Below, piece by piece: positions 59,201-64,000 of a DNA stretch of 64,000 nt. Positions within the stretch are counted from its first letter, which is position 1; every line of letters starts with the position of its first letter. Both the position numbers and the translations under genes were made by a program. This DNA comes from Macrotis lagotis (Eukaryota; Chordata; Mammalia; Peramelemorphia; Peramelidae), in the NCBI RefSeq assembly GCF_037893015.1, contig NC_133661.1:182878508-182942507 (forward strand). Direction: 5' to 3'. The notes under the pieces were generated by a model that ran no database searches, was not told the origin of the DNA, and was given only the letters and a program-made list of their open reading frames with translations.

Positions 59201-59975
59201 ACTACTTTAATTTCCTCCCAATTGGTGGTGAGTTCATCTTTTTCCTTTATGATACTAGCAATTTGGTTTTCTTCTTTCTTTTTTTAATCAAATTGACCAG
59301 AGGTTTATCAATTTTATTGGTTTTTTTCATAATACCAACTTTTGGTTTTATTTATTAATTCAATAGTTTTTTTTTTGCTTTTGCTTTTATTAATTTCTCC
59401 TTTAATTTTTAGAATTTCTAATTTGGTATTTAATTGGGGATATTTGATTTGTTCTTTCTCTAATTTTTTTAGTTACATGTTTAGTTTATTGATTTTCTCT
59501 TTCTCCAATTTATTCATGTAAGCATTTAAAGCTATAATATATCCCCTAAGAGTCACTTTGAATGAATCCCATGGATTTTGGTATGTTGTTTCATTATTAT
59601 TATTATCTAGGATAAAATGGTTAATTCTTTAATTTGCTTTTTTGGTCCACTCATTTTTTAAAATGAGGTTATTCAGTTTCCAATTGGTTCTGGGTCTATA
59701 TCTCCTTGGCCCAATATTGTATATGACTTTTATTGCATTGTGATCTGAGAAAGATGTATTCACTATTTCTGCCTTTCTGCAGTTGATCATTAGGTTTTTA
59801 TGTCCTAGTACATGGTCAATTTTTGTATAAGTTCCATGTACTGCAGAGGAAAAGGTATATTCCTTTCTATCCCTGTTCAGTTTCCTCCACAAGTCTACCA
59901 TATCTAATTTTTCTAACAATCTATTTACCTCCTTAATTTCTTTCTTGTTTATTTTATGATTCACTTTATCTAGAT
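56259..59975 (-). mobile_element. L1 LINE, 5'-truncated, 3.7 kb, with target-site duplication
   Basis: Minus-strand L1 from within the ORF2 endonuclease to the 3' UTR. In order: an endonuclease end (SFSDHNAIKVIYNIG, with the SDH catalytic motif; 59,629-59,964), the RT entry ([20 protein letters not shown]; 58,933-59,145), the RT core ([47 protein letters not shown]; 58,205-58,726), the thumb and linker (57,543-57,857, 57,147-57,461), and the C-terminal cysteine region (CWKGCGISGTLLHCWWSC; 56,812-57,135). Frames are interrupted between these blocks. Target-site duplication CAGATCATGC(C)TTTTA at 56,244 and 59,976. Inserted in copy B only; not able to move. Confidence 0.95.
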
Positions 59976-59999
59976 CAGATCATGCTTTTAGATACATTC

Positions 60000-62240
60000 C
60001 ATTAAACTTGCTCTGATTCTTCTCTTACAAATATGTGTTCATTTTATCCACTAATTAGAGAGGCCTCTTTTCTTTGATTCTTTTGCATCTCAGAAGTTTG
60101 TTGTCTAGAAAACCAGAACCACAGAACCTAAGATTTGGATTGTCCAGGTCAATTTGTACCTGAAACTAGAATCCCTTATACAACATACTTGACAAGCGAC
60201 CATCCAATCTACACTTAAGGATCTCTGCTTACTGTGGGCAGAATTCACAACCCCTTCCAACCCAGTGAGACATGCATAAGGTTTTAAGGCTTGCCTCAAC
60301 TGGTTAATGAGATGGTGATAATAGGTCTAGGTGCTGAGAAATGTCTGGAGTTCAGGAATACCTCATCTACCATTTAGATCCCTCCCTGCTGCCAGTCCTG
60401 TGCAGACTTTGGTACGGAATCAGCAGTAAGCCTGTTAACAAGCTGCTGCATTATTCTTTTTCTCCTTCTGCTTTCATTTCTCTTCACTTTTCATAGGAAA
60501 CAAAGATCCTAGGTTTAGGGCTCAAAGTTTATTTGTTTCAAAACCCACATTCTATTCTAAAGCTCCCTTGTTCCTCACAACCAAACAGCACAATCTTTAT
60601 CATTCCTCTTGGCCACAGAAAAAGAACATAGAAAAGACCACTAAATTTGGAGTCAGAGGACCTAGTTACAATTTTGGCTTTCCTGTTTTCTCTCTGTGTG
60701 ACTGACCAACTCATTTAACTGTTGAGGGGCTTAGTCTGGCACGGTAAGTGAGAATGTTGGACTCAGAAACAGGAAGACTTAAATTCAGATTTTACCTCAA
60801 ACACTTTCCTGTTATGTGATCATGGGTAAGTCATCAAAACTCTCTCAACTTCAGTTTTCTCCTCTGTAAAAAGGGGATAATAAGCTCTTCACAGCATTGT
60901 TGTGAGGATCAAATGAGATAAAATATGAAGTGTTTTATAAATCTTAAAGTACTATATAAATGTTAACTATTATTCCTATCATTATTGTTTTTATTATTTA
61001 ATAGCAGTAATCAAATCAGGGAATTAGACTAATTGATCTCTAAGTAGTCTTTTAAATACTAAAACCTATGATCTCATGATTATAAAGATAGGAAGCTGCC
61101 AAACAGAATCCAAATAGTCACCTTCTTTGCCCCCTATCTCTCTTCAACAACTCCAGTTTCCCCCTCACAAACACCATGTTAGAGACTGACCAGGTCATGC
61201 AAATTTAGCACCATGTGTATTACTGAAATACAATAAAGACTGTTAAAGGACTTCATTCACGAGGATTTTTTTTTTATAATACTGAACATCAAATTGCATC
61301 TTCATTAATATGCATTATACAAAATAAAAAGTCAATCTTTCTTGTTGTGATTTTTGGCTTGCCCTCCTAACAATAGTGCCTGTACCTAGTTAGTGTAAAT
61401 TATAAATAAATTCATAAATAAATAAGTTAATATTACCCTACATAGCATTTCTCATTTGGCAATGAGAGAAGGTCATTCTTTTTAGAAGGATGTGGCAAGC
61501 GTTTCTCTCCTTGCCCTTTTAGGATAGAGAAATTAAAACCGTTGTCCCCACTTTTCCTTCTTTTTCTCCAGTAGAGTCAACAGTTTGATGAAACTGCAAA
61601 TACTTACATCATTCTGACTGAGACTGGTGATGCCAGGATCTAGGAGCCATTCATCCATATGACAACTGACCAGAGACAGTGTGGCTCTCTTTGTGCTCTC
61701 AGCATTCCAAGGTGTCTTTATCCTGAAGAAGGCTACTGTGCTGAGACTCCTGATGCTAAGATTTTCAAGGGCTTTGACTTATGACATTTGCCCTGAAGGC
61801 ACAATGGAAAACCAACCATAGAATGGCTCTTGGACTTGGTTGTAGGACAATACATGATAGACATGATAGATAGAGCTATAGAGTAGCAAAGGATTTTTAT
61901 TTAGGAAAGTTAGCTTCAGGACTCAATTATAGGAGATACCCCAAGAGACACAATTTACTTGTCTCTGAGCACAAAAACCTTAATTCAGTGCTCCTGAGGA
62001 TTAAAAACATGTCTATACTAGAAGAAATTGAGAGCAAAATATCAGTTATGATGTATAATACCCATTGTGGCTCCTTTGTATTGTTTCTCTAATCTTATTT
62101 TTTCCCCATTTTCATTGCTACCATTTGATTATTGGACCTGATCACCTCACATCTGCAGTAGAATAATGACTTCCTAATTTGTCTCCCCTCTTCTAAGTTC
62201 TCCTTTTAATTCACCCTATGTGGCTTTCAGTAATCTTCCT
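60000..62240. other. Duplicated non-coding sequence, right part of copy B
   Basis: Matches 7,070-9,175 and 10,412-10,600 of copy A without the SINE and the L1 that lie there. A MIR/THER relic is at 60,740-60,985. The frame 60,105-60,299 is not kept in copy A. No gene seen. Confidence 0.65.
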
Positions 62241-62289
62241 AAAATTCCATATTTTCCTTCATTTTTTTCTTGTATCATGTCATGATTTT

Positions 62290-64000
62290 ATTCAAAAACT
62301 TTTCAATGTCTAACGAATATTTATTAAGCATCTATCATGTGCCAAGTAATGGAGCATCCAAAGACAAGTATGAAATAGTTCCTACTTTTTAGAAGTTACA
62401 GTGATCATGTTCCTTGGCCCTCCTTTCAAGATTCTTCATGACTTTCCCAACCTCATTTCCCTCAACCAGCACTGAAAAAAAGATCTTAGGGATGATTTAG
62501 TTGAACTCCTGCCTTTTTACACATGAGAAAAGTTAAGGGCAAGAGAGGTGAAGAAATTTGACCACAGTCATTCATGAAATAAGTAATACAGCCAGGATTG
62601 GGAGTATAGATATTTTGACTGCTAGTTGGGAAATTTTCCAACTTTACCAACTCTCTTTGATCTGCATGGGTTATTGCTGGCCATCAAGTGGAATTGGAAA
62701 GGTTTTGAAAGAAGTGTTCTCACTTTTAGGCAAGTAAGATTTGAGGAGATGAGATAATTGCTGGCAACTAAAGTAAAAGAAATTCAAAACAGATTTAAAT
62801 GCCTATGGGTCTTACTAAATGGGTACAGCTTACTTGGGTCTGTTATCTCTAAAGAGCTGAATAACTAGGAAAACATAAGTGAAGGGAACACCGCCAGTGG
62901 GTCACATATGTAGGTATGGAATGTTCATGAATGGGATTCCGTCAACATGGGAGGGATCTTTTATCCCTATGGGAACTGACAAACCTAAAGTAAGCTGTGA
63001 CCAGAGCAATTATATCTGTTTCTGCAGAGCAGCCAGTGTCTTCTAGTGATATCATCGTCCTGTTTATCACTGCTGAACTGCTCTCTCTCTGTTGGCATCT
63101 CTGCTGACCTGTTGCTGCTCTCTATGGAACAAATTGCTTTCTATTGTCATCTTCTTGTGTTCAGTTGTGATTTAACTTCTTTGTTAAGGGCTTGTTGGGA
63201 GTGTGCTCTGCTCTTATCCATTGATCTTCAGCCATATTTCAGCCTCTTCTTTGAACTGCCATTGGAGTTACTAGTATCTCAATTTTCAAAAGCTTATCAC
63301 CTAAGCATATTTCAGTTTTGTGGTGATTTATATGCCAACAAATTGGACCCAGCTGGCAAGACAGAACTTCTAAGGTATTTCAGTTTGTCTTTTTTTTTCC
63401 TTTCCTTTATTTTTCATGCTGCCACTTGGAAGGGTGGAGGAAATGGCACACTCAATTCTTATTTTACTTAGAATAAGAGAATTCTTTTCTATTCCCACAA
63501 TACCAACTTGATCTCCTGAAAAATCAGAGTGATGAATTTGGCAGAGCAGGTGAATCTGGAGACATTTGCTATACTTCTACCACTACTCCCTCCCCCCCCC
63601 TTTAACAGCCAAAATTTCTTTCTTCCCTAAATAACTGATTTTCTGACTCTAAACCATAACCTTTTTACTATGCCATACTGTCCTTTCCATTCATGGTAGA
63701 GGTGGCATTTGAATTAGATCTGAGGGGATGAATAAGATTTAAAATGCAGAGCATGGGTGTGAGGGTTTTGGAGGGGATTGGGATGGTATTTCAGCCTTAA
63801 AGAACATACAAAGAGCTTTGGAAGTATAGAGGAAAGGAGTAGTGGAACCAGGAGTATGAAAAGCCCATGAAAGCAGGTTATGGAGTTGGTAGTTTGTTTT
63901 TTACCAAGAGTAGAAAGCCAACAGATGTTTTTTGAATAGGAACTATAATCAAAGTCAGACTTAAGAGGAAGCTGATGGTTCAGTGATTTGGAGTCAGAGA
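62290..64000 (+). repeat. Segmental duplication, start of copy C
   Basis: Follows copy B almost directly. Matches to the left part of B: the LINE-2-like tail 62,310-62,400 with 38,050-38,160; AGATCTTAG region 62,482 with 38,235; ATTGGGAGTATAGATATTTT at 62,597 with 38,356; TTCAGTTGTGATTTAACTTC at 63,159 with 39,209; and CTATTCCCACAATACCA...AAATCAGAG at 63,490-63,527 with 39,431-39,468. More diverged than A against B. The 141-codon frame 63,046-63,471 spans this region, shows no family motif and is not open in B, so I do not call it a gene. Confidence 0.65.

Larger units (their letters stand above)
38000..62240 (+). repeat. Segmental duplication, copy B
   Basis: Matches copy A from 39,250 to 62,220 in order and orientation. 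Its left part (38,050-39,250) also matches 62,310-63,250, the start of copy C: the LINE-2-like tail at 38,050, AGATCTTAG with the following MIR-like remnant near 38,235, TTGGGAGTATGGTTATTTTG near 38,355, and CAGTTGTGATGTACTTCTTT near 39,210. About half of its length is later retroelement insertion. It contains the better-preserved OR pseudogene. Confidence 0.82.

Noticed and set aside
63046-63471. 141-codon open frame, candidate novel gene
   Set aside because: It lies across the border region of duplication copy C, has no family motif, a T-rich hydrophobic composition, and is not open in the matching part of copy B.

Overview
The window looks like marsupial nuclear DNA, most likely from an Australian lineage, possibly a dasyurid. 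The grounds are about 15 copies of a tRNA-derived SINE of the WSINE1 type (head GGGGCGGCTAGGTGGCGCAG, tail TTGCCTTGCAAAAACCTAAA), L1 lines of marsupial type, a BovB-like RTE tail with its dependent SINEs, and old MIR and CR1/L3 relics. The species call is inference; the repeat families are read from the sequence. The DNA is AT-rich, intron and intergenic in character, with no bacterial or CRISPR features.

The only host genes I can support are olfactory receptors (OR), all on the minus strand. One is intact (15,101-16,036, 311 residues, class II, OR6 family, closest in my reading to OR6T). Two are pseudogenes of one OR6M/OR6S-like lineage (4,102-5,089 and 48,815-49,769). A fourth piece is an isolated 127-bp fragment of the same lineage (54,752-54,878). 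The mix suggests an OR6 cluster like that on human chromosome 11q24, which is inference.

The main structure is a direct-repeat segmental duplication. Copy A (window start to about 10.6 kb) and copy B (about 38.0-62.2 kb) share unique sequence in the same order, including the OR pseudogene. A third copy C begins near 62.3 kb and runs off the window. The copies differ mostly by retroelements inserted after duplication. A has an L1 RT fragment, an RTE tail, SINEs and a 1.2-kb L1. B has three ORF1-only L1 relatives (42.4-45.1, 45.6-47.6 and 50.4-53.7 kb), a 3.7-kb 5'-truncated L1 (56.3-60.0 kb) and SINEs. B and C adjoin, while A and B are separated by about 27 kb that holds the intact OR gene.

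From 26.7 to 38 kb the spacer is an LTR graveyard: at least five LTR-like sequences in both orientations, all broken fossils. The remaining stretches (10.8-13.5, 20.3-21.9, 23.2-26.7, 28.4-31.4 kb) show only old repeats and simple repeats. No new protein-coding system was found. The most unusual items are the duplication itself, the complete ORF1-only L1 elements (one carrying three GC-rich SINE-like units), a 90-bp inverted templated insertion inside a SINE, and the orphan OR fragment.
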